Positions 10,901-18,425 of a stretch of DNA of 40,521 nucleotides are shown here, piece after piece; position 1 is the first letter of the stretch, and each line of letters opens with the position of its first letter. The position numbers were made by a program, and so were the translations under genes. This stretch comes from an uncultured Flavobacteriales bacterium (GTDB lineage Bacteria; Bacteroidota; Bacteroidia; Flavobacteriales_E; Vicingaceae), in NCBI GenBank assembly GCA_913056345.1, contig CAJXMH010000028.1, positions 1 through 40,521 on the forward strand, in the 5' to 3' direction. The notes under the pieces were generated by a model. The model was not told the origin of the DNA. It saw only the letters and a list, made by a program, of their open reading frames with translations, and did not search any database.

Positions 10901-13900
10901 CTTCAAAGGCATTTATATTCCATTCATAGCGATCATTTTCTTCGAATATTGGGTATTGAAGGTTCAACAGACTTGTTGGCACTACTATGTCTGAATCTTT
11001 AACTGAAACAGTAACGCTATCGGAACCATAAAGCCTAGCATTGTTTTCATCTACTACATCTAAAATTGGTGTGCTGTAGTAAATGAAGTTCCGTTCACGA
11101 TTAAACTCTACTGAGTCAATTCTTACTAGCTGCTTCACTCCTGCTGAGTCTCTGAAAACAGAGTCTGTTTCAGTTTGAGTTGGCGGTGCAGCAGAAAGAT
11201 CTAAAATAGCATTGTTGTTAAACTGGATTCCTCTTTGACTTGGTATGTCGAAATCAGGAATGGTGTACTGCATAGGCGGAAGTTTTACCCTATACTCACC
11301 TGTAGAATCAACTGTTCGAATTGTAGTATCTAAGCAACCATTAAGCGTGGTAGAGGTAAAAGTTATGTCAGCTCTTCCAATATTATTAGTACCTCGACCC
11401 ATTCCGGGAGGTAATCCTTCTTGAATTCCCCCTCCCGCTACTCGACCAATAATAACCATCCCTGTGCTATCAGAAAATGGATTGAGGTTCTCATTGTTTT
11501 GGAAATTGAAGTTGCCGCTAGCCGGAAATCTGCCTACTTCAAAAGTATGTCCTGATTTTTCTAGTGATATTACATGAGGCCCGATTGGCACGCGCAGCTC
11601 ATACCTTCCACTATCATTGGTTCGAACTGGTTCTCCGTTTTGAATTACCACTTGCCCATCGACCTTCACAAAAACATCTTTAACAGGACAAGTTGTGTTA
11701 GAAAAATTAACTCCACCGGTTACTCTAAATGAGGAGTTATCTGTAAAATCCACATTTGAAAAATTTGGATTATTACCACCAATAAACAAAGTAGTTGTTG
11801 CAGGAGTGAAAGTATGTGTGCCGAATTCGGGTGTAAGAATGTAGTTATCACCGTTTCCTAAATAAGGAACGAATGGAATGAAATAACTACCCCTATCATC
11901 TGTATACGCTCCTGAAGTCAACTGATTTGAACTAGGCTTCAAATTGCTAAAGCCTGCGCCAACCAAGGTAGTGTGGTTTTTGTTGGGTGTTAAATTGGTT
12001 TTTGAATAATCGTAAGCTCTATTGCCAAAACCTTCATCAAATCTCCAATATCCTACTAAGCCCTCAGTTGAAGGATTAATGTATACATCGTAAGATTGGC
12101 TTACCTCAACATCACTTATCGCACGATTGTAGAATCGCATATCATCAATCTGACCTCCAAAATAGTTCCCACTTGCTCCTCTTCCGATATAAAAATTAGA
12201 GATTGTATCAGTGGCCAGAACAGAAGAAGCTATAGCATTTACTTTTTTCCCGTTAATATATAATTTAAGTGAATCACCAGAAACAGTTGCTCCTACTGAA
12301 AACCAATTATTGGCTAAAACGAAAGAGGAGGTTCCTGTAATTGTATCGCCATCAACCGTTAAACCAAGGTTTGAGTTGTTTAAGTATAGCTCCCACCCTT
12401 TGTTTCCTGTTGTAGCTTTTTTAGAGGCAATCACCTTTTTACCACTTAAACTAGTAGGCCTAATGAAAGCCATAATGGTCATAGAATCTGTGCGTAAGTC
12501 TTCTTGATTAGCTCCGCTTGCATATTCGCTAGTACCATTAAAATTTCCTGACTTTCCGCTAACCCCTGAGGCTGCTTCAGCCGTTATTTTTACATCCTTA
12601 ACCGCTGTACCACCGTCGTAAGTTACCTGACCATTGATGGTACCAAAAGCAAGCCTAAAACCAACATCTTTAGTTGTGTTAGAAAGAATTGTGTTGCCAG
12701 CACAGTCGGTAACACCCTCTATTAAGTACTCATACAGGGTGTTTGCATTAGCTGTATTATCAGCGTAAAAACGCTGATTTCCTGTAACGGAAGAAACAAA
12801 AGTAGTATCAGGAATTAATGGATTTATTCGGTAAATATTCCAATCATCAACTTGACGGGTTGGAGTCTTCCATTTTAATTCAATACGGTCGCCAAACTCT
12901 CCATCGGTTGCTTCTACCTTGTTGGTTGCATTAAAAACACTACTGATGTCAGCAGGTATATAGGCACTTTGGCCATTAGAGGATATTACACCAGTTGACC
13001 TACATGAATTAAATACTTTAACCTTGTAAGTAAGATTCTCACATATGCTAGCGGTGTTGTCAGTGTAAGAAGTTGTATTCTCTGCTACATCAAATTCTAC
13101 TTGCCCATTAGGTCCCTGTCTTACAACTTTAAAACCTTCTTCCATAGCGGAATTATCTACCCATGTTACTGTTACCTCTCTTTGAGTAGTATTAGTAGAT
13201 ATGCTACTTGTTGTGGTAGCGCTTGGAACTCCTAAGCCAACTTGAGATTCACCAGCAGTATACTGGGAATAAACAGGTGTTGTTTTGTTAGGACAGCTAG
13301 CAAGCGCTCTTATTCGATAGTAATACTGTGTTCCCGAATTTGCATTATTGTCCCTCCAAGTTCGATCAGAACCGGAAACAGAGGCTGTTGTTGAGCCAGA
13401 AAAATTTGAATTCGTTGATTTATAAATTTCAAAATTGTCAGGGTTATTTGAAGTCGGCCAGTTCCAATTTACTTCTAAGTCTCCATTACAGTTAACTTGA
13501 TCAACAAACACTCCTGAAGGGTCTCCATCTAAACCTATACGCCGCCCATTGACTGACACACCAGAACTTACCGCAATTCGGCCGCCAGGATATTGCATTC
13601 GCGTTTGAACTAAAAACTCTTTCTCTACACCCGCTGCTGTTAACGCATTGTAAGATGTTGAAGCATTAGCCGTAGTTAAAGTGTTAAAGCTACCTGAAGT
13701 TCCCGCATTTCTTTCTTTAATCTGGTAAAAAAGATTAGACGAGCCTGCAACAGAAGAAGGTTCTTGCCAGCTTAGAGGAACATGGTCACATGAGGCATCC
13801 ATTCCCGCAGAAACTGAAACAGGATCTTCGAGTTTAGTAGTTATTGCGATTGGAAAGGTATAAGGAACAAGAGGAGTTGTACAGCCTGAGTTTTGTCCAT

Positions 13901-14249
13901 AAGTACCTTCCCAAGTTAAAGTTGAAGTGTTTTCAAAAAACTCTGCCGGAGGTCTTAGCGTGAGGCTATTTGTATTAGAAGAAGTTCCACTTGTATTATC
14001 AAAAAGTGAGACCGCAGCATTTCCGCCAATCTTATAGCTGATCTTCTCATCTTTTGCAAAAGTCGCGCATCTGGGCACAAAAGGCCATACTGTGATCCCT
14101 GTATAATCAGGCCAAGAAATATTTAACTCTCCTTTGTCGTAATCAACTGTAACGTTAATGTCTGTTGAAGAGAGTTGAGCATAGCTTTTAAAGGATAAAA
14201 AAAGAAAAAAGAAAAAAGCTATTTGCTTAGAAAATAATAAACGTTTCAT
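4953..14249 (-). CDS. Giant T9SS-secreted multidomain surface protein (3098 aa)
   Basis: A secreted mosaic protein. Residues 1-24 are a signal peptide ending SYAQ. Residues about 30-520 are several fibronectin-III-like segments (for example YYYRIRAL). A carboxypeptidase-regulatory-like fold starts near 537 (GQVTYDGG) and resumes near 784 (DDRGSYFIPF), with a LamG domain (about 569-735) between. Another regulatory-like domain lies near 860-930. Residues about 1260-1640 hold a Ser/Thr-rich beta region. An SbsA/Ig-like fold begins near 1932 (SPADG) and resumes near 2422 to DLNGN at about 2457, with two LamG domains (about 1976-2153 and 2183-2366) between. A BACON-like domain (about 2475-2570), a domain shared with the downstream cadherin protein, and GWNWVSFPL-type segments follow. 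The end, with YPNPF near 3016 and a terminal VVKIK, is a type-A T9SS sorting domain. No catalytic motif was recognised. Adhesin or matrix protein is inferred. Confidence 0.9.
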   Translation of the reverse strand: MKRLLFSKQIAFFFFLFLSFKSYAQLSSTDINVTVDYDKGELNISWPDYTGITVWPFVPRCATFAKDEKISYKIGGNAAVSLFDNTSGTSSNTNSLTLRPPAEFFENTSTLTWEGTYGQNSGCTTPLVPYTFPIAITTKLEDPVSVSAGMDASCDHVPLSWQEPSSVAGSSNLFYQIKERNAGTSGSFNTLTTANASTSYNALTAAGVEKEFLVQTRMQYPGGRIAVSSGVSVNGRRIGLDGDPSGVFVDQVNCNGDLEVNWNWPTSNNPDNFEIYKSTNSNFSGSTTASVSGSDRTWRDNNANSGTQYYYRIRALASCPNKTTPVYSQYTAGESQVGLGVPSATTTSSISTNTTQREVTVTWVDNSAMEEGFKVVRQGPNGQVEFDVAENTTSYTDNTASICENLTYKVKVFNSCRSTGVISSNGQSAYIPADISSVFNATNKVEATDGEFGDRIELKWKTPTRQVDDWNIYRINPLIPDTTFVSSVTGNQRFYADNTANANTLYEYLIEGVTDCAGNTILSNTTKDVGFRLAFGTINGQVTYDGGTAVKDVKITAEAASGVSGKSGNFNGTSEYASGANQEDLRTDSMTIMAFIRPTSLSGKKVIASKKATTGNKGWELYLNNSNLGLTVDGDTITGTSSFVLANNWFSVGATVSGDSLKLYINGKKVNAIASSVLATDTISNFYIGRGASGNYFGGQIDDMRFYNRAISDVEVSQSYDVYINPSTEGLVGYWRFDEGFGNRAYDYSKTNLTPNKNHTTLVGAGFSNLKPSSNQLTSGAYTDDRGSYFIPFVPYLGNGDNYILTPEFGTHTFTPATTTLFIGGNNPNFSNVDFTDNSSFRVTGGVNFSNTTCPVKDVFVKVDGQVVIQNGEPVRTNDSGRYELRVPIGPHVISLEKSGHTFEVGRFPASGNFNFQNNENLNPFSDSTGMVIIGRVAGGGIQEGLPPGMGRGTNNIGRADITFTSTTLNGCLDTTIRTVDSTGEYRVKLPPMQYTIPDFDIPSQRGIQFNNNAILDLSAAPPTQTETDSVFRDSAGVKQLVRIDSVEFNRERNFIYYSTPILDVVDENNARLYGSDSVTVSVKDSDIVVPTSLLNLQYPIFEENDRYEWNINAFEVYANKDGSTDVFDSVPVTDGKIRINNRLAAEAIEEFEIKPIDDFDGVQSYTFSAGQANTATDQVNPAYSFTKTCEVTLITPNATVVWEPNASDPVNQLFRGVIFGGRALGNSFATAGPQVVTMILRDPPGSNSFSSWEQGTTHTTVSTYENGGGVGVQIQKGFNLGTKFSVGLGYQTETKISNSLISSTNIETQITESNEVVESMTKTLTLSTGTDIENVGPNADLFFGRSMNMDFGLSQIITLIDTAQCADVSTECFGNTYAFNGKGFKIGSTKAMFVIPGGYGTEFVFTQQGIEDLIIPRLEALRNQLLSTNPLYSSNLPASDSNYGKSNDDPVFQSNATPDPLTNSLVDSTGLSYVYTGYTSKDTTVTNSLGQSVTMKVNQGVDSVWWYNRQINLWKEALAKNEKAKVEANSPNRNISYIAGPSQTYTTVSTRDETDNTTINFNLSEDLTLKIGAEIGGNGIEVENNLSVNYGHTTSNSTTTSTSTTFSYTIEDEDAGDNFTVDVFEAKDGYGPIFKTRAGETACPYEGEYTTKYYLPGTVINKATVQQEQPAITTTPSELFNVPAEGQAVFTLNLTNNGLQDQIYDLKILENTNPNGAILKVDGINPNRSFPVPANTSITKQLVVEKGPTHIQYDSIGLVFHSQCQFAFGTSNYEDIADTTYISVQFLPSCTDIEIQNPGDQFVVNTSFNDTLPLLIAGYDINYGGLEKIGLQYKPTAQSSWITLAEEWFKDTNDIMTRYPTHTAPFPIPKGQPYITYDFKMGQLIDQSYQLRALSTCKIPGNPDKTVYSNVISGLADRVNPHPFGTPSPADGVLDPNDDISIRFNEVIEAGSLTPSNFQITGVLNGGDVRHDKTVAFDGASNYLEIANGFDFASDDFTVEFWAKRNTLGTKQVLLSQGNDPNNYFEVAFNAADNIEVTVGSATYTSVFNILDDSTWIHYSATLDKANLTLDIMARSSNGILTSTTNNFLANYSGSGKTFMGKSALNDGDFFDGNAHQLRIWNRTLTSSQIASRLNVNLTGREAGLIGYWPMEEGRGSLAEDKARARNAIVNAQWELDPKSNSAFFDGIDDYLILDSAGTLASTFEMDLTIEFWFKTSGGRVMTMLSNGSGGFTPNDDNRNGWSIEIAADNKIHVKNDSTDFVAVSQDFADNNWHHFALVVDRIANATAFIDGVQQNTIQASNFYGFGGTKFALGARFSVNGVVNTIDQHFSGYLDEVRIWNSKRLAENLELEMFNRLQGDEFGLMVYYPFEEYKLELGVPTLSPSFDDGSTAGLHLDSLGGAFASDNQTPAIALQRPIRNVNFSWSVNNDEMVISPNEAPADIENVILNISVKGIKDLNGNSMQSPATWTAFINKNQVLWQDIQRNLSKDFNDTMTFFNRIVNNGGEVKRFTISNIPSWLTVSPSSGTIDPQSTQRIDFTVNPSINIGDYSADLALTTDFGFDEKYLVNLKVRKPAPDFSFNPSNFSKSMSVIGQIRINGIISANEEDLLVAYSNGQIRGKAQLRYMPSLDKYLAFLDIYSNTNSDSIEFKVWNSIEGELHEDVSPEVVFIENSLIGSVLSPQIFDAVNKISKPVALSAGWNWVSFPLQDDEMKSFYSFFKDLNFGSGDQVKTIGTNTFANYTSSTNWTGNLSRDGLNNNNSYLIHISNPDTIDHKGFVIDPDTLPIQTVAGWNRIGFISQRNIQVNSALANYAASSGDIIKSQRSFSVYQSGLGWVGSLTALEPTKGYLLQSAMGDTFVYPRSGLFRMKAEASQLDPDFDMVISESSLHPADYESNTNMILQVNTCDEILEDANWILVAFAGEDLRGLSGKAIGAGTAEKPAYYLTAYGDHGESMNLFLYNKVSKSLLKIDGELDFVKNGIVGQPLDPAIMSLEIAQDCDQFKQDSLVKTEISADRLTYPNPFRNHLAIQVPQKVGPNGMVQMINQHGKIVFEQQVGDREVIYLNGSQLYPFTSGVYQLRFTDKDITITEKVVKIK

Positions 14250-14340
14250 TGTAATAAGGATATTGGCTAGCGGCTAAAATTAATCTATTTTAACAACATT
14301 TAAAACCTATTGAAATAAACTCTATTATCATCAATATTAA

Positions 14341-14368
14341 TTGCTTCATCTTTTTTAGACTAATTTTG
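14341..14368 (+). promoter_or_regulatory. Candidate Bacteroidota-type promoter for the ACP gene
   Basis: TAATTTTG at 14361-14368 matches the Bacteroidota -7 consensus TAnnTTTG, with TTG at 14341-14343 seventeen bases upstream as a weak -33 element. It lies only five bases before the ATG at 14374, so a transcript from it would be leaderless or nearly so. This makes a chance match possible. The 124-base divergent gap must also hold the promoter of the leftward giant-protein gene, which I could not pick out. Confidence 0.3.
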
Positions 14369-14373
14369 AAACC

Positions 14374-14601
14374 ATGAACATTTCTAAGTTCCTTTCTTTT
14401 ACTGCAAGTGAGTTTCATTGCGATCAAACTCTTTTGACTTCTGAGACCCCTATTCGTGAGCTACCAAATTGGAACTCTTTAAATGCATTGGTTTTTATTT
14501 CAGAAATAAAGCGTGAATTTGGGGTTATTTTAAGTTCTAAAGATCTAACAAAGGTGGTTACTCTTCAAGACCTTTACGACCTAATTCAACATAGAAATTA
14601 A
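14374..14601 (+). CDS. Acyl carrier protein-like protein
   Basis: A small acidic-helical protein of 75 residues, the usual ACP length. The sequence around Ser35 (PNWNSLNAL) matches the place where ACPs carry phosphopantetheine, normally written DSL; here the Asp is replaced by Asn, which some specialised carriers tolerate. The following FISEIKREFGV and the C-terminal VVTLQDLYDLI fit helices II and IV of ACP. Its stop shares one base with the start of the KASIII-like gene (TAATG), so the two are probably translated together. It probably holds an acyl group made by that partner for transfer to a sugar or lipid of the surface glycan. It is unlikely to be the housekeeping ACP, given its divergent motif and location. 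Confidence 0.8.
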   Translation: MNISKFLSFTASEFHCDQTLLTSETPIRELPNWNSLNALVFISEIKREFGVILSSKDLTKVVTLQDLYDLIQHRN

Positions 14602-15599
14602 TGCCTCTTACTACAGTAGATGGACTTTTTATTAAGCAGATTATTAATATTCTGCCAAAAAAAAAAGAAGATAACCTTAAAGACTTATTACTTAATGAAG
14701 GTGATAAGCAAAGGTTAATTAATCAAATAGGCATACGGTACAGATACACCCAACAAAGAGGAGATCAGGTTAAAACTGCTTTTGAATCTGCAGTAAAAAA
14801 GGCTTGTGAAAACTTGGAGTGGGAGCTGAATGAAATTGATATCTTGATTGTTGTCACGCAAACAAACATGGCTTTAATACCGGCAATGGCTTGCAGGCTG
14901 CAGGGTGATTTAAAAATGTCTTCAAGCTGCATGGCGCTTGACCTAAACCTAGGCTGTTCAGGGTTTGTTTATGGCCTTCAAACAATGGCAAGTCTTTTAA
15001 ATTCTATACAAAAGAAAAAACCTAAGGGTATTTTGTGTTGCGGAGACTTTTCTACTTTACTCACAGAAGATAGCGATCAAAGCACTCGGCCAATCTTTTC
15101 AGATGGAGTTTCCGCAGCAGCTATTGAACTTGAACAAGCTTCATCTGCAACTTCTTATTTTAATTTAGAAACTTTTGGAGAGGGACAAGACGCCATCTGT
15201 ACTGAAAAAATTAATGCTAAACGCTGGATGCGAATGAACGGCTTAGATGTATTTGGCTACTCTGTAAACTTTGTGCCTCAAAATATTAAAACTTTAATTG
15301 AATTTTCATCTCAGGATAAAGAAGCCATCGACTACTATATTTTTCATCAGGCAAACAAGATCATCAATGATGCAATTAAGGATTCATTAGATGTGCCAAC
15401 TGACAAGGTCCCAAGTAGTTTGTATCAATATGGCAATACCTCTTCAGCTAGTATTCCAATAACACTGGGCACAATTGAAGATCATAATGAGCTAAATACC
15501 TATTTATTCAGCGGATTTGGAGTTGGCTTTTCTGTCGGTAGCGCCTTACTTCCAGGACATCCTGCAATAAATTGCAAGACTCTTTTTCAAGACCTTTAA
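14601..15599 (+). CDS. 3-oxoacyl-ACP synthase III-like (KASIII/FabH family) enzyme
   Basis: A thiolase-fold condensing enzyme of 332 residues, close to FabH length. The triad is intact: Cys119 in LNLGCSGFVYGL, His249 in FHQAN and Asn279 in YGNTSSAS. The His-Asn spacing of 30 equals that of E. coli FabH as I remember it. The family joins an acyl-CoA (or acyl-thioester) to malonyl-ACP, or acts as an acyltransferase. Because it is translationally coupled to a private ACP and followed by glycosyltransferase and acetyltransferase genes, a dedicated role in making an acyl substituent for a glycan is more likely than general fatty acid synthesis; this is inference. A run of ten A bases (14657-14666) encodes part of the Lys-rich stretch near residues 19-22 and could be prone to slippage. 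Confidence 0.85.
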   Translation: MPLTTVDGLFIKQIINILPKKKEDNLKDLLLNEGDKQRLINQIGIRYRYTQQRGDQVKTAFESAVKKACENLEWELNEIDILIVVTQTNMALIPAMACRLQGDLKMSSSCMALDLNLGCSGFVYGLQTMASLLNSIQKKKPKGILCCGDFSTLLTEDSDQSTRPIFSDGVSAAAIELEQASSATSYFNLETFGEGQDAICTEKINAKRWMRMNGLDVFGYSVNFVPQNIKTLIEFSSQDKEAIDYYIFHQANKIINDAIKDSLDVPTDKVPSSLYQYGNTSSASIPITLGTIEDHNELNTYLFSGFGVGFSVGSALLPGHPAINCKTLFQDL

Positions 15600-15602
15600 G
15601 CA

Positions 15603-16523
15603 ATGGAAACTGAGCTAGACGTAATTATTCCTATATACGAGGCAAGGGAAAGAGTAAAGCCACTACTTGAAAGATTTGAAGCGTGGCAGAAGGAAATTCA
15701 AATGCCATTCCAATTAATTTTGGTTGAAGATGGTAGCCGCTCAACTTCGAAAGAGATAATTGTTAATTACCACGCCAACTTTCCTATAAAGTACATCCGA
15801 CTAGCAAAAAACTATGGACAGCATACAGCAACAGCTGCGGGGCTTCGTTTATCTAAAGCGCCGCTTATTGCCACAGTAGATGATGATCTTCAGCATGATC
15901 CTTTTGAACTTGAAAAGATGCTCTCTACATTAGAAAAGGAAAATGCCGACTTAGTCTATGGAAAGTTTCTAAAGAAAGAGCAAAAATGGTGGAAAAGTTT
16001 AGCAGGAAAGACAGTAAATCTGCTCTTTAGTCTTGAAAACATGGATTACAAAGACGTAAGCTCATTTAGACTCATGAAGCGGGAAGTTACCCATATTTTA
16101 AAGCTACATAAAGGCCCTACTTACCTTGTAGACGAATACCTTTTGCGATCATCAGCAAAAAAAGTTACTGCAATTGTTAAACACCATAAAACAAAAGATG
16201 GAGCTTCTAATTACGAAACAAAGGACCTATTCTCTTTTGCCCTAAGGTTGATTATTTTCCATTCTTCTGCCCCTCTTAAACTAATCGTTCGCCTAGGGTT
16301 AATAATTGCACTAGCTTGTTTTATTCTAGGGTGCTACTTCCTATACAGGAAATTTGTTTACGGCTCTATATTAGGATACTCTTCTCTAATCGTTTCCCTC
16401 TTTTTTTCTACAGGGATTTTAATGGTTACTTTAGGCATTATTGGGGAGTATATCAAAAAGATATGGCTTGAGCAACAAGGTTTAAATGAGGTAGTAATTT
16501 CTGAGGTAAAAAATGATGAGTAA
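15603..16523 (+). CDS. Family 2 glycosyltransferase, polyprenyl-phosphate sugar synthase type (DPM1/GtrB/ArnC-like)
   Basis: This 306-residue protein has an N-terminal GT-A domain: LDVIIPIYEA at the start, VEDGS near 41-45 and the metal/nucleotide motif DDDLQHD at 93-99. Two hydrophobic segments lie near residues 225-250 and 262-285. This layout is typical of enzymes that move a sugar from a nucleotide onto undecaprenyl or dolichyl phosphate at the inner membrane. The lipid-linked sugar is then used by GT-C enzymes on the other side; the GT-C-like protein at 36200-38668 is a possible user. It starts three bases after the KASIII-like gene and overlaps the acetyltransferase gene by eleven bases. 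The sugar cannot be read from the sequence. Confidence 0.87.
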   Translation: METELDVIIPIYEARERVKPLLERFEAWQKEIQMPFQLILVEDGSRSTSKEIIVNYHANFPIKYIRLAKNYGQHTATAAGLRLSKAPLIATVDDDLQHDPFELEKMLSTLEKENADLVYGKFLKKEQKWWKSLAGKTVNLLFSLENMDYKDVSSFRLMKREVTHILKLHKGPTYLVDEYLLRSSAKKVTAIVKHHKTKDGASNYETKDLFSFALRLIIFHSSAPLKLIVRLGLIIALACFILGCYFLYRKFVYGSILGYSSLIVSLFFSTGILMVTLGIIGEYIKKIWLEQQGLNEVVISEVKNDE

Positions 16524-17034
16524 GGGGGAAGTCCAACTAGTACCTTTAAGTCTGGATGATGCAATGAAAGTTAGAGTGTGGAGAAACAGCTCTGCAATTA
16601 GACCACACATGGATTATCAGGAGGTAATAAGTGAAGAACAACAAAAAGAATGGTTTTCTGAGTTAGATTCAAATAAAGAAAGGTATTTTACTATCTATCT
16701 AGAACAAGAACCAATTGGACTAATACACCTTAACAAAATAGCTTTTGATGAAAGAACAGCCTATGCTGGACTTTTCATTGGAGAGGAAAACTACCAAGGA
16801 ACAGGTGTAGCTTATTGGGCTTCTTTGAATATACTTGACCATGCCTTTTACGACCTCAAGCTAGACAAAGTTTTTGCTAAAGTAAGTGAGACAAATCACG
16901 AAGCCATTTCTTACAATAAATCACTTGGTTTTGAGCTTGCAGGTAAGGAAAAATCAGGTTTCGTAAAAATGTTACTTTCAAGTAGGGTTTATAAGCAGAA
17001 AAGGAATGAACTACTCAATATTTTAGGACTGTAA
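16513..17034 (+). CDS. GNAT-family N-acetyltransferase (RimJ/RimL or PseH-like)
   Basis: This 173-residue protein opens with VQLVPLSLDDAMKVRVWRN, typical of the RimJ/RimL/PseH branch of GNAT enzymes. The acetyl-CoA loop is represented by NYQGTGVAYWA near residues 95-105, and a late ISYNKSLGFEL fits the last strands and helix. Members acetylate N-termini or, in glycan loci, amino groups on nucleotide sugars. The latter suits this position after a glycosyltransferase and ACP/KASIII pair. A GAGG lies about nine bases before the ATGATG, so the start may be either 16513 or 16516. The 3' end overlaps the opposing gene at 17023-17910 by twelve bases. Confidence 0.82.
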   Translation: MMSKGEVQLVPLSLDDAMKVRVWRNSSAIRPHMDYQEVISEEQQKEWFSELDSNKERYFTIYLEQEPIGLIHLNKIAFDERTAYAGLFIGEENYQGTGVAYWASLNILDHAFYDLKLDKVFAKVSETNHEAISYNKSLGFELAGKEKSGFVKMLLSSRVYKQKRNELLNILGL

Positions 17035-17910
17035 AATATCCCAACGCCAATTTTTTAATCTTTGTTTGAAATTCTTTAGTTCAAACCGGACAAGGTCCTT
17101 AGTGGCAAGACTAGGGTTTAGCATCCATTTCACACTTCTTTTAAAACGAGGCAAATCAGCATATGGAAACTTCTTAAGCTCTAAATAAGGTTGTAGCTTT
17201 GGTTTTACCTTCTCGAAATACTCTTTTCGATTGTGCCAATAGTATTCATCCCTTCTAAAATTCAGAACGTCCGTTCCTAAATGAAAAGTGAGGTGCTTAT
17301 CCATAATGACTTTGGGGTTATTAGAAAAGGCAAGCACATTATGTAGAAGTGAAACTCCACTAAATGGTACACCAACACAAATATTCCCCAATTCAAATTG
17401 ATCAATCAATTCCCTTTTAAAAATAAAGCAATCAAATCCCGGATGGGAGTAACCTATATCAGCGTACATTGCAGGTAGTTCGGATAGAGAAGAATACGTA
17501 TCTGATATTCGTCGTCGATTGATTACTAAAGCATCATGGCCACTTTCTAATTGGCGTTGAACTTCTTGGTAAAAATAAGGCATTAAAGCAATGTCAATAT
17601 TTGAGTAGATTAGATAGTCTGCTTCCCTTAGTGCTTTTGCTTTATTCAATATTTCTTTTAGAAAGGGAAGTTTTCTTTTTGATAAATCAGAATTAATGGC
17701 TCCTGTATGTAATCTAAGATTAGATAGTTTTCTAAAGTGAAGAGGCACTACCTTTTCATCTTCTTCAAACTGCGTGGTTAAAAGCTCTAGCTTAACCTCC
17801 TTAGCCTCATTAGCAGCTCGAACTATGCATTTAAAAGTTACTTTTTGAGCAAACTGTAATGCACTATTGGAGGGAAATTCAGCCGGATTAATAAGATGGG
17901 CAAGCTTCAA
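17023..17910 (-). CDS. Possible glycosyltransferase of the glycan cluster (295 aa)
   Basis: I do not recognise a precise family. The protein has no signal peptide and opens with a KLAHLINPAEF segment. Near residues 100-110 a hydrophobic strand ends in YSNIDIALMP, which resembles the metal-binding strand of GT-A transferases (SNxD in place of DxD). Later HPGFDCFIFKR and the basic, aromatic C-terminus also fit cytoplasmic sugar transferases. It runs opposite to the acetyltransferase gene and overlaps its 3' end by twelve bases. Upstream is a long AT-rich gap. A role in adding a sugar to the surface polysaccharide is inferred from neighbours and weak motif likeness. Confidence 0.5.
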   Translation of the reverse strand: MKLAHLINPAEFPSNSALQFAQKVTFKCIVRAANEAKEVKLELLTTQFEEDEKVVPLHFRKLSNLRLHTGAINSDLSKRKLPFLKEILNKAKALREADYLIYSNIDIALMPYFYQEVQRQLESGHDALVINRRRISDTYSSLSELPAMYADIGYSHPGFDCFIFKRELIDQFELGNICVGVPFSGVSLLHNVLAFSNNPKVIMDKHLTFHLGTDVLNFRRDEYYWHNRKEYFEKVKPKLQPYLELKKFPYADLPRFKRSVKWMLNPSLATKDLVRFELKNFKQRLKNWRWDILQS

Positions 17911-18425
17911 AATAATAATGAGTGTTGATTATAACGAAGGTAAGAAGATTGAGACGGTCACAATTTTAATAGTCTGAAAATGATTTTCGAAGTATATTTT
18001 TGAATTTCTAGAGCCTTTGATTTGAATGTTTAGAAAGTCGTTAAACTGCCTGTAGATATTTTTAATAATATAACTTGCTTCTATGTTTCAAATTTAATTC
18101 ACTCCTTGCTCCAATAGTGGAGGTAAAAGCTTTTATAATGGACAGTCAAATATCCAGAATGATTATTAATCGTAAGCTTCAGTTATACTTTCTAAACATT
18201 CTGCTTTTAATAAATAATTCTTCTGTTGCAAAACTCAAATTAGACCTACCTTCCGAATGGAAAATTTACAAGAACAAAATGATTGGTAAATTATCATAAT
18301 AACTTTATGAAAACGTAAATTGATTGATATAGATACAAAAGACTCAAAAGAAATAGTATTAACTAAAAGCTTCTTATCAATTTAGTAATCTATCTAATGA
18401 TTAAAGATAAAAGTTACTTTCATTT
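17911..18425. other. AT-rich intergenic stretch, no supported gene
   Basis: About 515 bases separate two leftward genes. The stretch is strongly AT-rich. It must hold the promoter of the gene ending at 17023 and the end of transcription of the gene at 18426-19997. An open frame at 18075-18299 (74 codons) has no recognisable motif and looks like chance. TAAATTTG read on the minus strand at 18089-18096 matches the Bacteroidota -7 consensus, but it is about 180 bases from the next start and lacks a convincing -33 element. I see no hairpin with a T-run. Confidence 0.6.

Noticed and set aside
18089-18096. TAAATTTG on the minus strand as promoter of the gene starting at 17910
   Set aside because: About 180 bases from the start and without a convincing -33 element at proper spacing.
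18075-18299. A 74-codon open frame in the long gap on the plus strand
   Set aside because: No motif, no homology recognised, AT-rich chance-like composition, and it lies opposite to the direction of both neighbours.
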